Notes: generated by a model from the sequence alone, not told the origin. Counted from the stretch's first letter, positions 43,646 to 53,867 are shown. The stretch: DNA of 64,000 bases from Rhizobium sp. BK650 (GCF_014195325.1 NZ_JACIBK010000007.1:124001-188000), one strand, 5' to 3'. Program-made: numbers and translations.

Positions 43646-44232
43646 GTGTTGCGTTGGCAAGACCGCAAGGTGGTCGCTTTTATATTGTCGCCGCGATCAT
43701 CGTCGCCGGCTTGCAGACACTTATCCTTGGTTACAGCATCCAGAGCCGCGCGTCGATTTTGGCAAATGGTACCGAGGTGCAGCTCAAGACGGCGCCGGTC
43801 GATCCGCGCGATTTCCTGCGCGGCGATTATGTGGTGCTGAACTACGACATATCTTCTGTGCCGGTTTCGACAGTGACAGGCGGCATTCCGGCGGAGGCCG
43901 GCGAGCAGACCCTTTGGGTTCGCCTCAAACGCCAGCCAGACGGCTTCTGGAGTATTGTCGAATCGTCGTTCGAGGAATTGCCGGCGGTTGCGGATACGGT
44001 CGTTCTGCGCAGCCTGCCTTTCTACAGCTACGGTCCCAACAACGGTGAAACCATACGCGTCGAATACGGAATCGAGCGCTATTATGTCCCGGAGGGCGAG
44101 GGCAAGCCGCTGGAGGAGGCCCGCAATGATGGTACCGTTTCGATCGCCGTCAAGGTTTCACCCTCAGGTGCCGCGCAGATCCGCAGCCTGATGGTGGACG
44201 GCAAGCCGGCCTATGAGGAACCGCTCTACTGA
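43642..44232 (+). CDS. GDYXXLXY-domain membrane-anchored protein
   Basis: 196 residues. N-terminal membrane helix (YIVAAIIVAGLQTLILGYSI), then an outer domain carrying the name-giving GDYVVLNY, and EVQLKTAPVDPRDFLR just before. Coupled to the DUF2157 gene. Such pairs are widespread; function unknown. Confidence 0.88.
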   Translation: MSVALARPQGGRFYIVAAIIVAGLQTLILGYSIQSRASILANGTEVQLKTAPVDPRDFLRGDYVVLNYDISSVPVSTVTGGIPAEAGEQTLWVRLKRQPDGFWSIVESSFEELPAVADTVVLRSLPFYSYGPNNGETIRVEYGIERYYVPEGEGKPLEEARNDGTVSIAVKVSPSGAAQIRSLMVDGKPAYEEPLY

Positions 44233-44386
44233 GAGGCAAGGCAGGTGATGGGAGGGCCCCGCTTTGGCCCGCAAATCCCTGTCATTTACCGTTCATTTTT
44301 CCTTTGCCTGTTCTAAATCGGGTGATATAGAGACGCCGCGCTCCGGAAGGCCTCATGCGCAGGCATATGCATGCGGTTTTGGGAAC

Positions 44387-44471
<85 letters not shown>

Positions 44472-44657
44472 GACTGCCTTGCAGGGCGGGAGGACTGGAA
44501 CTTAGTTGTCCCTGATACCCGGAAGCGAGTGCGGTTCCGTCTCGGACGGAACGAAGAGGAATTGAGAAAAAGCCACGCGCGGCAGTTGGCCGGCGTCGTG
44601 CTCACGGAAACGAACGGCGTCTGGGCACGGCCGCCACGGAAATGAAGGTAGGAAGAC

Positions 44658-46151
44658 ATGCAGGTTATCGAAACGCTCGCTGAAGGGCTGAAGCGCGAAA
44701 TCAAGGTCGTTATCCCGGCCAAAGACATGGAAAGCAAGCTGAACGAACGCCTTGCCGACGTAAAGGACAAGGTTCGCATCAACGGCTTCCGTCCAGGCAA
44801 GGTTCCGCCCGCTCACCTCAAGAAGGTCTATGGCAAGTCCATCATGGCCGATCTCGTCAACGAGATCGTTCGCGACCAGCCGACCCAGATCCTGTCCAGC
44901 CGTGGCGAAAAGTCTGCTACGCAGCCGGAAATCAACATGACGGAAGACAAGGACGAGGCGGAAAAGATCCTCGCCGCCCAGCAGGATTTCGAATTCACGC
45001 TGTCCTACGAAGTTCTCCCGCCGATCGAACTGAAGTCCAACAAGGGCATCAAGGTCACGCGCGAAGTCGTCGATATCTCCGACGACGAAGTCAACGAGCA
45101 GGTTCTGAAGGTCGCTGAAAGCGCCCGCGACTACGCCGAGAAGAAGGGCAAGGCTGCCAACGGCGACCGCGTCAAGATGGACTATGTCGGCAAGGTTGAC
45201 GGCGTTGCCTTCGACGGCGGCACCGATCAGGACGCTGAACTGGTTCTCGGTTCCGGCCGTTTCATCCCGGGCTTCGAAGACCAGCTCGTCGGCGTCAAGG
45301 CCGGCGACGAGAAGACCATCACCGTGACCTTCCCAGCCGACTATCCGGCGAAGAACCTCGCCGGCAAGGAAGCCACCTTCGACGTCACCGTCAAGGAAGT
45401 TGCCGCTCCGACTAACGTCGAGATCAACGACGAACTTGCCAAGAAGCTCGGCCTCGAATCTGCCGATCGTCTGAAGGAAATCGTCCGCGGTCAGATCGAA
45501 TCCCAATACGGTTCGCTGACGCGCCAGAAGCTGAAGCGCCAGATCCTCGACCAGCTCGACGAGATGTACAAGTTCGATACCCCGTCCAAGCTCGTCGAAG
45601 CCGAATATAACGGCATCTGGAACCAGGTCAGCAACGACCTCGCCCAGTCCGGCAAGACCTTCGAAGATGAAGACACGACCGAAGAACAGGCACGCGAAGA
45701 ATACCAGAAGCTCGCCGAGCGCCGCGTTCGCCTCGGCCTCGTTCTCTCCGAAATCGGCGAAAAGGCCGGCGTCGAAGTGTCCGAGGACGAAATGCAGCGC
45801 GCGATTTATGAGCAACTGCGCCAGTACCCGGGCCAAGAAAAGCAGATCCTCGAGTTCTTCCGCAGCCAGCCGGGTGCCGCCGCTTCGATCCGCGCTCCGA
45901 TCTTCGAAGAAAAGGTCATCGATCACCTGCTGACCGAAATCGACGTCACCGACAAGAAGGTAACGAAGGAGGAACTGCTCGCCGACGAGGAAGGCGAGTC
46001 TTCCGAAAAGGCCGGCACCAAGAAGGCTGCTCCGAAGAAGAAGCCTGCTGCCAAGACCGAAGCTTCAGCAGACGCCGCTGAAGGCGAAGAAGCTGCACCG
46101 AAGAAGAAGGCCGCTCCGAAGAAGAAGGCTTCCGAAGACAGCGCCGAATAA
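44658..46151 (+). CDS. tig: Trigger factor
   Basis: 497 residues. Ribosome-bound chaperone and prolyl isomerase. The ribosome-docking GFRPGKVP is at 43-50, the FKBP-type domain at ~165-250 (GDRVKMDYVGKVDGVAFDGG), and the chaperone arms follow. The final ~45 residues form a Lys/Ala/Pro-rich tail (KKAAPKKKPAAK) that is longer than in enterics, as in other rhizobia. Strong terminator after the gene. Confidence 0.97.
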   Translation: MQVIETLAEGLKREIKVVIPAKDMESKLNERLADVKDKVRINGFRPGKVPPAHLKKVYGKSIMADLVNEIVRDQPTQILSSRGEKSATQPEINMTEDKDEAEKILAAQQDFEFTLSYEVLPPIELKSNKGIKVTREVVDISDDEVNEQVLKVAESARDYAEKKGKAANGDRVKMDYVGKVDGVAFDGGTDQDAELVLGSGRFIPGFEDQLVGVKAGDEKTITVTFPADYPAKNLAGKEATFDVTVKEVAAPTNVEINDELAKKLGLESADRLKEIVRGQIESQYGSLTRQKLKRQILDQLDEMYKFDTPSKLVEAEYNGIWNQVSNDLAQSGKTFEDEDTTEEQAREEYQKLAERRVRLGLVLSEIGEKAGVEVSEDEMQRAIYEQLRQYPGQEKQILEFFRSQPGAAASIRAPIFEEKVIDHLLTEIDVTDKKVTKEELLADEEGESSEKAGTKKAAPKKKPAAKTEASADAAEGEEAAPKKKAAPKKKASEDSAE

Positions 46152-46170
46152 TCGGCCTTCAGGATTGAAT

Positions 46171-46203
46171 AAAAAGCCCTGTCGCTCGCGACAGGGCTTT
46201 TTT
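46171..46203 (+). terminator. Terminator after tig
   Basis: AAAAAGCCCTGTCG and CGACAGGGCTTTTTT with a tight loop; the opposite strand reads the same way, so it may also end the rSAM gene at 46239. Confidence 0.9.
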
Positions 46204-46238
46204 GTTGACCCTTTGAAATCAGACCGGCGATCTGCCGG

Positions 46239-48020
46239 TCAGATGGCTTTGCGGGCGTGAGTCAGTTCGGCAACTTTCTTGATATGGCTGACGGCAGCAG
46301 TACCGCCGGCGGTCTTGGTGAAGAGGTCGAGAACATCCTCATCATCGTCACCAACCGGCGTCAGGGCCTTGTCCATGTAGGACTTGGCATCGGCTTTGCG
46401 CGCAATCAAGAAGGCCGAAACGCTGAGATTGATGATCGTGCCGACAAGCGAGATGTGCTTGCGAATGGTGTCGAAGGCAAAACGTGGCCAGAACAGCAGC
46501 GGATGCTCGCTCTTCAGGCCAGGGCGCCGCTCCGAGGGATGCTTCAGGCGCAGAAGGCCGCTCTGCAACGGATGAACGTTTTCAAGCGGCACGGTGGTCG
46601 CAAACGAGACCAGAACCTTGACGAGACTGCTCAGCTTGATGCCGGTTGCCGCGCCGCGGCGCAGCAGTGTCTTCATATGCTCAGGCGAATAGTAGAGCGA
46701 CCAGGCCTCTTGGTAGATACTCTCCCATTCATGCTTGCTCATCTTCGGATGCGCGGTGCAGACATGTTCGACGTCGTAGATATTGAGATCGGCATCCATC
46801 TCGACCCCCTTCCTCCAGAGAACCTGATGGTCCTCGGAGCCGGGAAGGGGCGTCAGAACGAAGAACTCGATGACGTCGAGCGGCAGCTCTTCCTGAATGA
46901 TCTTGATATCGCGGCGGATCGATTCCGGTGTGTCGGACGGGAAACCGAGAATGTAACCGGCCAGCGTCATGATGCCCTGCGCTTTCCAGGCCAGCAGCAT
47001 CTTGCGGTACTCGGTGATCTTGTTCTGGTTCTTCTTGGCAGCGGTCAGATTGTCCGGATTGACGTTTTCGAGGCCGATGAACACACGCGTGACGCCGGCT
47101 CGTTTCGATTTTTCAATGAAATTCGGGATTTTGTGGCAAAGCGTATCGACCTGGATCATCAGGCCGAGCGGAATACCGTCCTTTTCCCGGAGCTCGATCA
47201 GCCGGTCGAAGATCGCTTCCCAATCCTTGTTCCGGGCGAAATTATCGTCGGTGATGAAGAATTTATGGATGCCTTGTGCCCAGTTCATGCGCACCAGCTT
47301 CTCGACATCGTCGGCTGAGCGGAAGCGGGATTTGCGGCCCTGCACATTGATGATCGTGCAGAATGAGCACTGATAGGGACAACCGCGGCCTGCGTCGAAA
47401 CTCGTGCTGAGGCCGAGCGTGCGCTGAATATTGTCCTTCGGCAAGAAGGGCACCGGCGTGCCGCCTATCCCCGGAAGATCGTTCATGAAATTATAGAGCG
47501 GTTTCAATTCACCGGCGGCCGCATCGCGCAGCACCAGTTCCAGCCGTCCCTCGGCTTCACCGGCAAACATCGAAACGCCCATCTTGCGGCATTCCTCGAG
47601 GCCGATCGCGTCGCCGTCGAGCATCGACAGGCAGCCCGAGATATGAAAACCACCCATCGAGACGGGCAATCCGGCATCTCGGAACGGGCGGGCAATATCG
47701 AGCGCGCGGGGGTACTGGTTGGACTGAACGCCGACGAGGGCGACCATCCCGAAGTCACCATGGCGCTTGAACTGCGAGAGCAGCGCTGCAAAATCGATGC
47801 GAGTATTGGTCTCGTCGATAACGGTGATGTCGATCGCAGTATCGGCGCCGAGGATTTGCCGCTCGGCACAATCGGCGGCAATCCCGTAGATGGCTGCCAG
47901 TGAATTGGAGGGAATCATCGCCCGCCACCAGCGGATCACATAGCCGTCATCGTCATAGTGCGATGGTTTTATCAGGATGAGCTGAAACCGCTTGCGAGCA
48001 GCCGCTGAAATATCGGACAA
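46239..48020 (-). CDS. B12-binding radical SAM protein
   Basis: 593 residues. The N-terminal ~180 residues fit a cobalamin-binding Rossmann fold (VALVGVQSNQYPRAL, SMGGFHISG), and the radical SAM cluster CPYQCSFC has C214, C218, C221. Further conserved are FFITDDNFARN and FIGLENVNPDNL. The C-terminal ~120 residues contain hydrophobic segments (LVGTIINLSVSAFLIA) that may bind the membrane. Class B radical SAM methylases act on lipids, hopanoids or unactivated carbons. Substrate unknown. Stands alone. Confidence 0.88.
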   Translation of the reverse strand: MSDISAAARKRFQLILIKPSHYDDDGYVIRWWRAMIPSNSLAAIYGIAADCAERQILGADTAIDITVIDETNTRIDFAALLSQFKRHGDFGMVALVGVQSNQYPRALDIARPFRDAGLPVSMGGFHISGCLSMLDGDAIGLEECRKMGVSMFAGEAEGRLELVLRDAAAGELKPLYNFMNDLPGIGGTPVPFLPKDNIQRTLGLSTSFDAGRGCPYQCSFCTIINVQGRKSRFRSADDVEKLVRMNWAQGIHKFFITDDNFARNKDWEAIFDRLIELREKDGIPLGLMIQVDTLCHKIPNFIEKSKRAGVTRVFIGLENVNPDNLTAAKKNQNKITEYRKMLLAWKAQGIMTLAGYILGFPSDTPESIRRDIKIIQEELPLDVIEFFVLTPLPGSEDHQVLWRKGVEMDADLNIYDVEHVCTAHPKMSKHEWESIYQEAWSLYYSPEHMKTLLRRGAATGIKLSSLVKVLVSFATTVPLENVHPLQSGLLRLKHPSERRPGLKSEHPLLFWPRFAFDTIRKHISLVGTIINLSVSAFLIARKADAKSYMDKALTPVGDDDEDVLDLFTKTAGGTAAVSHIKKVAELTHARKAI

Positions 48021-48324
48021 ATATCCATCTTTCGTTATGGTCTGCGTACCGGGGCACTGCAGACCGGTCTAAGACATCGATCTCATGCTGTTGAAAGCGT
48101 GCACCCTACTTGGGAAGGCGATAAGGAAAACGCAATAGAACGAAACCGGATGCAGCCCGGCCGGAGCTTACCAATATCTTTTGACATAGGATATAGGTAG
48201 TTGACGCAGGGGGTACTCAACCGCCGGCAACACGCCGAGGGACTTGTTGCTTTCACATAAGCATTCAATATCAACAACTAAGTGTTTGAAAGCCGAAAGG
48301 AGAGGGGGCAATCCCCTCTCTTAC
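48021..48324. other. Intergenic gap between sthA and the B12 radical SAM gene
   Basis: About 300 bases. It should carry the promoter of the B12-binding radical SAM gene. I looked for a cobalamin riboswitch box and did not find one. No terminator-like hairpin stands out. Confidence 0.35.
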
Positions 48325-49731
48325 TCAGAGTTCCGACTTTATGTCGCCCATGCGGTTCCATGCATCGAGGCCGGCTATCTTGTAGGCTTCGGCAAGCGTC
48401 GGATAGTTGAACGTATTCTCGACGAAATATTCGACGGTACCCTTGAGGTTAAGCACGGCCTGGCCGATGTGGACGAGCTCGGTTGCACCTTCGCCGACGA
48501 TGTGCACGCCGAGAAGGCGGCGTGTCTTCAGCGAGAAGATCAGTTTCAGGAGACCGGTATCCAGGCCCATGATGTGACCGCGCGAGGTTTCGCGAAAACG
48601 GGCAATACCGCATTCATAGGGAATGCCGCGCTCCTTCATTTCCTCTTCCGTCAGTCCGCAGGTCGAAATTTCTGGCACGGCATAGATGCCGTAGGGGAAG
48701 TATTTCTGCGGCTCTTTGGCGACAGCGCCGATTGCGACGCGCGCGGCAATGCGGCCCTGTTCCATCGAGGTCGAGGCAAGGCTCGGGAAGCCGACGACGT
48801 CGCCGGCGGCATAGATATTGGGAACGGAGGTCTGGAAGGTTTCGGGATTGACCTTCAGTCGGCCTCGGCTGTCGGGTTCGATGCCGACTGCCTGCAAGTT
48901 CAGCATATCGGTGGCGCCCATTCGGCCGGCGGCGAAGAGCACCATGTCGGTCACTAAATGGCGGCCATTGTCGAGCGTCAACTGCACCTTGCCGCTATCA
49001 AGCCGTTCGACCTTCTCGGCCTTTGTGCCAAGCAGCAGCTTCATGTTGCGGTCGCGCAGCTGATAGGTGAAATCCTCGACGATTTCCTTGTCGATGAAGT
49101 CGAGCATGGTCGACTTCGGATCGATCACGGTCACGGCCGTATCGAGTGCGGAAAAGATCGTTGCATATTCGATGCCGATGACGCCGGCGCCGATGACCAC
49201 CATCGTGCGGGGCAGTTCTTCGATATCGAGCAACTCGTCGCTGTCGAGCACGGTCTTGTTGTCGAAGGGCATGTAATCCGGCCGGAAGGGCTTGGTACCG
49301 ACAGCAAGAAGAATGCTGACGCCGGTTACCGTCATCGTCTCGCCGTCATCCTTGATCACTTGCAGCGTATTGGCATCGACGAAACTTGCCTTGCCTCGGA
49401 TGTGCTGGACGCGGTTCCGGGCGAACTGATGCTCCAGCACTTCGACTTCATGATTGAGCGTTATCAGCAGGCGGCGGCGCAGGTCTTCGGCGCTGATTTC
49501 CTGCTTCACGCGGTAGCTGCGTCCGTAGAAGCCACGTTCACGCCAGCCGGAAAGATTGAGTGCGGTTTCGCGCAGCGTCTTCGAAGGGATCGTGCCGGTA
49601 TGGACGGACACACCGCCGACGCGTTTTCCTGCCTCGATAACCAGCACTTTCTTGCCGAGCTTTGCAGCCTGGATTGCGCCGCGGCGCCCTGCCGGGCCGC
49701 TGCCCACTACCACGAGATCGTACTGGAACAT
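48325..49731 (-). CDS. sthA: Soluble pyridine nucleotide transhydrogenase
   Basis: 468 residues. Flavoprotein that moves hydride between NADPH and NAD. FAD-binding VVVGSGPAG at 7-15; the position of the redox disulfide in related lipoamide dehydrogenases reads GTIPSKTLRE, without the Cys pair, which points to SthA. The NAD-binding VVIGAGVIGIEYA and the C-terminal dimer domain with HIVGEGATELVHIGQ are present. Confidence 0.93.
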   Translation of the reverse strand: MFQYDLVVVGSGPAGRRGAIQAAKLGKKVLVIEAGKRVGGVSVHTGTIPSKTLRETALNLSGWRERGFYGRSYRVKQEISAEDLRRRLLITLNHEVEVLEHQFARNRVQHIRGKASFVDANTLQVIKDDGETMTVTGVSILLAVGTKPFRPDYMPFDNKTVLDSDELLDIEELPRTMVVIGAGVIGIEYATIFSALDTAVTVIDPKSTMLDFIDKEIVEDFTYQLRDRNMKLLLGTKAEKVERLDSGKVQLTLDNGRHLVTDMVLFAAGRMGATDMLNLQAVGIEPDSRGRLKVNPETFQTSVPNIYAAGDVVGFPSLASTSMEQGRIAARVAIGAVAKEPQKYFPYGIYAVPEISTCGLTEEEMKERGIPYECGIARFRETSRGHIMGLDTGLLKLIFSLKTRRLLGVHIVGEGATELVHIGQAVLNLKGTVEYFVENTFNYPTLAEAYKIAGLDAWNRMGDIKSEL

Positions 49732-49830
49732 CCTTTAGCCCCGAGCTGGAATTGGAATCATATTGCGACGCGAAATGTCGCGCGTTCATCGGTAGCCGGT
49801 CAATGTTACAGTTTGTATTCCGATGAAGTT

Positions 49831-50421
49831 TTACGAGTTCGAAAAGCCAAATAGTGGCTCAAGTCTTTCGAAGGTCTCGTCCATTGCATAGGCGCCGATA
49901 AAGAACAGCGACAGATGGCCGTAGGTCAGCGAAATCTGCGATTCTGCGGCCATCTCGCCCTCTTTGGCAACGCCGGCGACGTAAATGGCGGAAGCGAGCC
50001 CCGTCCGGTCGGCGCCGGCTTTGCAATGGATGAGCAGCGGCTTCGGCGCTGCCGCCATGATCGCCATCAGCTGCCGACCTTCGTCGATGGAGAGTTCCTT
50101 GGTCGCCGACATGCGGAAATCGATATGCTGGACATTGAGGCCCTTCGCCGCCGCGACCTCGTTGTCGTACCAAGCCGCACCGGTATCGTCGCCACGCAGG
50201 TTCAGCACAGACTTGATGCCATACTCCTTGACGAGTTCGCCGAGCTTTGCGGGAGAGGGCTGGGCGGACCGGTAGACCTCGCCCTCGACGACAGCGTGTA
50301 CGTTCGTTGAGAGCTGCAGATATCCAAGATAGGCGCCCGTCACCACAAGCAGCAGAAGCGTCAGCCGTATCAACGCTCGGAGGGTTGGCGGCCTGTATAA
50401 ACGACCCGGAGAAGAGCCCAT
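49831..50421 (-). CDS. Membrane-anchored dual-specificity/tyrosine phosphatase-like protein
   Basis: 196 residues. N-terminal membrane helix at ~17-34, then EGEVYRSAQPSPAKLGELV and the catalytic loop HCKAGADRTG with C133 and R139 (CX5R). Asp in the WPD-type loop may be D102 in IDFRMSA. The fold faces the periplasm if the helix is an anchor. Related proteins act on phosphotyrosine or phosphoinositides; substrate unknown. Confidence 0.85.
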   Translation of the reverse strand: MGSSPGRLYRPPTLRALIRLTLLLLVVTGAYLGYLQLSTNVHAVVEGEVYRSAQPSPAKLGELVKEYGIKSVLNLRGDDTGAAWYDNEVAAAKGLNVQHIDFRMSATKELSIDEGRQLMAIMAAAPKPLLIHCKAGADRTGLASAIYVAGVAKEGEMAAESQISLTYGHLSLFFIGAYAMDETFERLEPLFGFSNS

Positions 50422-50645
50422 TATTTGTCCCGTACGATTGCCTGCTATTCAGCTTCGAGAACGCAAAAAATGGCTTTTTCAAGCCTTAGCCGGATTTCTT
50501 ATATCAGACTTGGGCCGCCGAGGCTCCCTCATCTGCCGTCGTCGCCAAAAATGAGAGTCGACATACACGTTGAGGGGGAATAATACGTCGTAGATCTGCA
50601 ACGATTGAGAGCTACTTTCACAAGGCATTCCTTGGGGGGGAACAA

Positions 50646-52964
50646 GTGGCGGCCATGTCGCGCAATCTGCAGGAGGCGGTCCGCAAAGCGGAATGGCGCG
50701 CACGCAATCTCGGCGGTGATCTTGCCATTCTAGCGGCCTCGGTTCGTTCTGCTCCGCCCAATGCTGTGGCCAGCGACGACGAGAAACACCAGCGCCGTGA
50801 TTTCCTCGATGCCCTCTATGGCTCCGCCGGCGATGCCGAGAAGGCCTATGAACGCATCATCGTCGGCAACGAACTGCAGGACGCGAGCTATCTCGTGCGC
50901 GGCGCCATCGCAGCGCGCGCCGTCTTGCGCATCGTGCTCCGCGGACCGAGCGGTGCCCCGATCGGTTACGGCACCGGTTTCCTCATCGGCGATGGCGTGC
51001 TGCTTACCAATCATCATGTGATCGAGGGGCAGGAAACAGCCCGCAATGCAGAGGCAGAAGCGTTTTACGAGCGGTCGGCGATGGGCGACGACCTTACGCC
51101 GTGGCGCTTCAGGTTGCAGCCTGAGGTCCTGTTCTATACATCCGAAGCTCTCGATTTCACCCTGGTCGCAGTGTCCGAGCGCGACCGCAGCGGTGCCTTT
51201 TCCCGTTCCGCACTCGGATGGCTGCCGCTGCTCGGCCAGCCTGGCAAGGCGCTTGAGGGCGAATGGCTGACCATAATCCAGCACCCGGAGGGCGAGCGCA
51301 AACAGATCTGCGTCCGTGAGAACCAGCTGATCAAGCGCGACACGGATGTACTTTGGTACTCGACCGATACGCTCGGCGGCTCGTCCGGATCGCCGGTCTT
51401 CAACAACGACTGGCTGGTTGTGGCGCTGCATCACGCCGGTCAGCCCGAAACGCGCAACGGTAAATGGCAGACGGTCGATGCCCGGGATTATAACCCGGCG
51501 ACCGACGGCGAGGATCGCATCAAATGGATCGCCAACGAAGGCATTCGGGCCTCTCGTATCGTCGAGACGCTGCGCGCGGATCCGAAGATTGCCACCCATC
51601 GCCTCGTCGCCCCCATCGTCGCTACCGAAGTGCAGGACGTCGACGTGCGCCTGCCGGTGCGCTTTACAGCGGGGCAGGTGCTTCCCAACCTGCTTGCCCC
51701 CGATGCGCCGGGCATGCCGACAGTGCCGCCATTGACAGCAATGGTTACAGCATCTGCGTCCTCCGGTGGCGGCCCACTTGCCGCCGCCGTCGCCATGCCA
51801 AGACAATTTCATCCGAACCAGCATCAGTCAGATCCCGGGGAGACCAGCATGGCCAAGCATCTCACGCTCAATCTGCTCGTCGATGACGACGGCACCGTTT
51901 CCCTCCTTCAGGGCGGAGCCACGGAGGCGGCGCTCCTGTCAGGCGAAAGCGCTGCCGCCAAGGTGAAAAAGAACGTGATCGACGCTCCCGTCAATCCTCA
52001 GGACGATTGGGCTAAGGCCAAGGGATATCGTCCGGATTTTCTGGGTACCGGCGATCTGAGGGTGAATTTGCCGAAGGTGAGCCAGACCCAGCTGATCGCA
52101 CCGTTGCGCAACGCCTATGGCGAGACGTTCAGCGATGCTGAGCGTGCTGCTGGCGTCCTCAATTATGACGGCTACAGCGTGGTCATGAACAAGGAGCGCC
52201 GTTTCGCCATCTTCTCGGCCGCCAATGTCAGCTGGAACATGCGGCCCGGGATCACCGGACGCACGGACCAGTGGCTCTATGACGATCGTATTGACCGCGC
52301 CCACCAGATCGACAACAGCTACTATCGCAGCAACAAGTTTGACCGCGGCCACCTTACGCGCCGCGAGGACATGGAATGGGGTGACAATCCGATTGAGGCG
52401 GTACGCCGCGCGAACGGCACCTGCACCTGGACCAACTGCACGCCCCAGCACTCGATCTTCAATCAGGACAAGAGCCCCGATCCGGCTGTTCATCTCTGGC
52501 AGGGCTTGGAGCGCTACATTCTAGAGGAGCGGGTCGAGCAGGGGCAGTTCAGTGCGCAGGTGATTACCGGTCCTGTCTTCGGAGTCGGCGATCCCGTCTA
52601 TCGCGACATTGCCTATCCGCTCGAATTCTGGAAGGTGGTCGTGGCGATCGCACAGGGAGGAACGCTCTTCGCGACGGCCTATGTGCTGAGCCAGAAGGCG
52701 GTGATCGACCAATTCGGGCTTGAGGTGGCGCCTGTCGAACCTTTTGGCGCCTACGCTACCTACCAGCGACCGATTTCTGCGATCGAAGATCTGGCCGGAT
52801 TGCAGTTCACCTATGGCAACGACAAGCCGCTTCGTGACCTCGATCCGCTGGCGACCGCCCGAGGTCGCACACAGAGCGGCCGCCGGCGGGTTGCCACGAC
52901 GGAGGCCTTCGGTTCGTCTGGGGACGATGCGCTGACCAGGTTCGAGGACATCGTTCTGTTCTGA
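50646..52964 (+). CDS. Trypsin-like protease fused to a DNA/RNA non-specific endonuclease
   Basis: 772 residues from GTG 50646 (GGGGGGG upstream; ATG 50655 also possible). Residues 1-95 are helical, no recognised domain. Residues ~100-265 form a trypsin-like protease: H124 in TNHHV, D170 in LDFTLV, S247 in GGSSGSPV. A linker (~330-400) leads to a nuclease of the NUC1/EndoG type with DRGH at 566-569 and the Asn-rich TWTNCTPQHSIFN. No signal peptide, so it acts in the cytoplasm unless exported another way. Fusions of protease to nuclease appear in bacterial conflict systems. No partner genes nearby. Confidence 0.9.
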   Translation: MAAMSRNLQEAVRKAEWRARNLGGDLAILAASVRSAPPNAVASDDEKHQRRDFLDALYGSAGDAEKAYERIIVGNELQDASYLVRGAIAARAVLRIVLRGPSGAPIGYGTGFLIGDGVLLTNHHVIEGQETARNAEAEAFYERSAMGDDLTPWRFRLQPEVLFYTSEALDFTLVAVSERDRSGAFSRSALGWLPLLGQPGKALEGEWLTIIQHPEGERKQICVRENQLIKRDTDVLWYSTDTLGGSSGSPVFNNDWLVVALHHAGQPETRNGKWQTVDARDYNPATDGEDRIKWIANEGIRASRIVETLRADPKIATHRLVAPIVATEVQDVDVRLPVRFTAGQVLPNLLAPDAPGMPTVPPLTAMVTASASSGGGPLAAAVAMPRQFHPNQHQSDPGETSMAKHLTLNLLVDDDGTVSLLQGGATEAALLSGESAAAKVKKNVIDAPVNPQDDWAKAKGYRPDFLGTGDLRVNLPKVSQTQLIAPLRNAYGETFSDAERAAGVLNYDGYSVVMNKERRFAIFSAANVSWNMRPGITGRTDQWLYDDRIDRAHQIDNSYYRSNKFDRGHLTRREDMEWGDNPIEAVRRANGTCTWTNCTPQHSIFNQDKSPDPAVHLWQGLERYILEERVEQGQFSAQVITGPVFGVGDPVYRDIAYPLEFWKVVVAIAQGGTLFATAYVLSQKAVIDQFGLEVAPVEPFGAYATYQRPISAIEDLAGLQFTYGNDKPLRDLDPLATARGRTQSGRRRVATTEAFGSSGDDALTRFEDIVLF

Positions 52965-53045
52965 CGGATGACCGCTCCTTGCCAGGGGATCGCAATCCGG
53001 TCCCGAACACATCGGATAGAGCGGTTAGTGTAGCCGGGATGCCAA

Positions 53046-53867
53046 TCAGATCAGACGCAGCCCTTTGAGGCTCGCCTGTCCGTCTTTGCCGATGATGATG
53101 TGGTCATGAATCGCAATGCCGAGTGGCTTTGCTGCCTCGATGATCATCTTTGTCATGTCGATATCGGCGCGCGACGGCGTCGGGTCACCCGATGGATGAT
53201 TGTGCACCAGAATCAACGCCGTTGCCGAAAGTTCCAGCGCCCGCTTCACTACCTCGCGTGGGTAGACGGGTGTGTGATCGACTGTTCCACGCCCCTGCAC
53301 CTCGTCAGCAATCAGCACGTTGCGCTTGTCGAGGAAGAGAATACGAAACTGCTCGCGCGTCTCATGCGCCATGGCGGCGTGGCAATATTGGATAACCGAC
53401 GACCAGGAGGGAAGCACCTGCTTGTTCCTGAGCTCACTCTTCAATGTACGGTGAGAAATTGCCGATATCAGTTTCAGGTCGAGCGCCACTGCCTCCCCGA
53501 CGCCCTTTACTTCCCGCAGCAGCGCCGTCGGTGCGCCGAACACGCCCGATAGCGACCCGAAGCGCTCGATCAGTGCCTTGGCAATCGGTTTCGTATCGCG
53601 GCGCGGGATCAGTCGGAAAAGCAGAAGTTCCAGAATTTCGTAATCGGCAAGCGCCGTATCGCCTTGTTCGCGAAAGCGATCGCGCAACCTCTCGCGGTGG
53701 CCGTGATAATGCTCTTCCTTCGCAGGTTGCGCGGGCAGAGCGCTCTTTTTGCCAGTGGCTGACTGTACGAAAAACGTGCGTTCGTCGATGATAACGTCAT
53801 CATCCACGCCGAAAGGCAATTCGTCGCCGGTCTGTGGAACGGGACCTCTCGCCATTGATGATGTCAC
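53046..53867 (-). CDS. radC: RadC-family JAB-domain protein
   Basis: 273 residues. JAMM metal site HNHPSGDPTPSRAD (H222, H224, D235) in the C-terminal domain, with the N-terminal helix-hairpin region LSGVFGAPTALLREVKGVG. RadC is not a proven repair protein, despite the name. Shares four bases with map. Confidence 0.92.
   Translation of the reverse strand: MTSSMARGPVPQTGDELPFGVDDDVIIDERTFFVQSATGKKSALPAQPAKEEHYHGHRERLRDRFREQGDTALADYEILELLLFRLIPRRDTKPIAKALIERFGSLSGVFGAPTALLREVKGVGEAVALDLKLISAISHRTLKSELRNKQVLPSWSSVIQYCHAAMAHETREQFRILFLDKRNVLIADEVQGRGTVDHTPVYPREVVKRALELSATALILVHNHPSGDPTPSRADIDMTKMIIEAAKPLGIAIHDHIIIGKDGQASLKGLRLI

Noticed and set aside
48021..48324. Cobalamin riboswitch before the B12 radical SAM gene
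   Set aside because: The B12-box and conserved core were not found.
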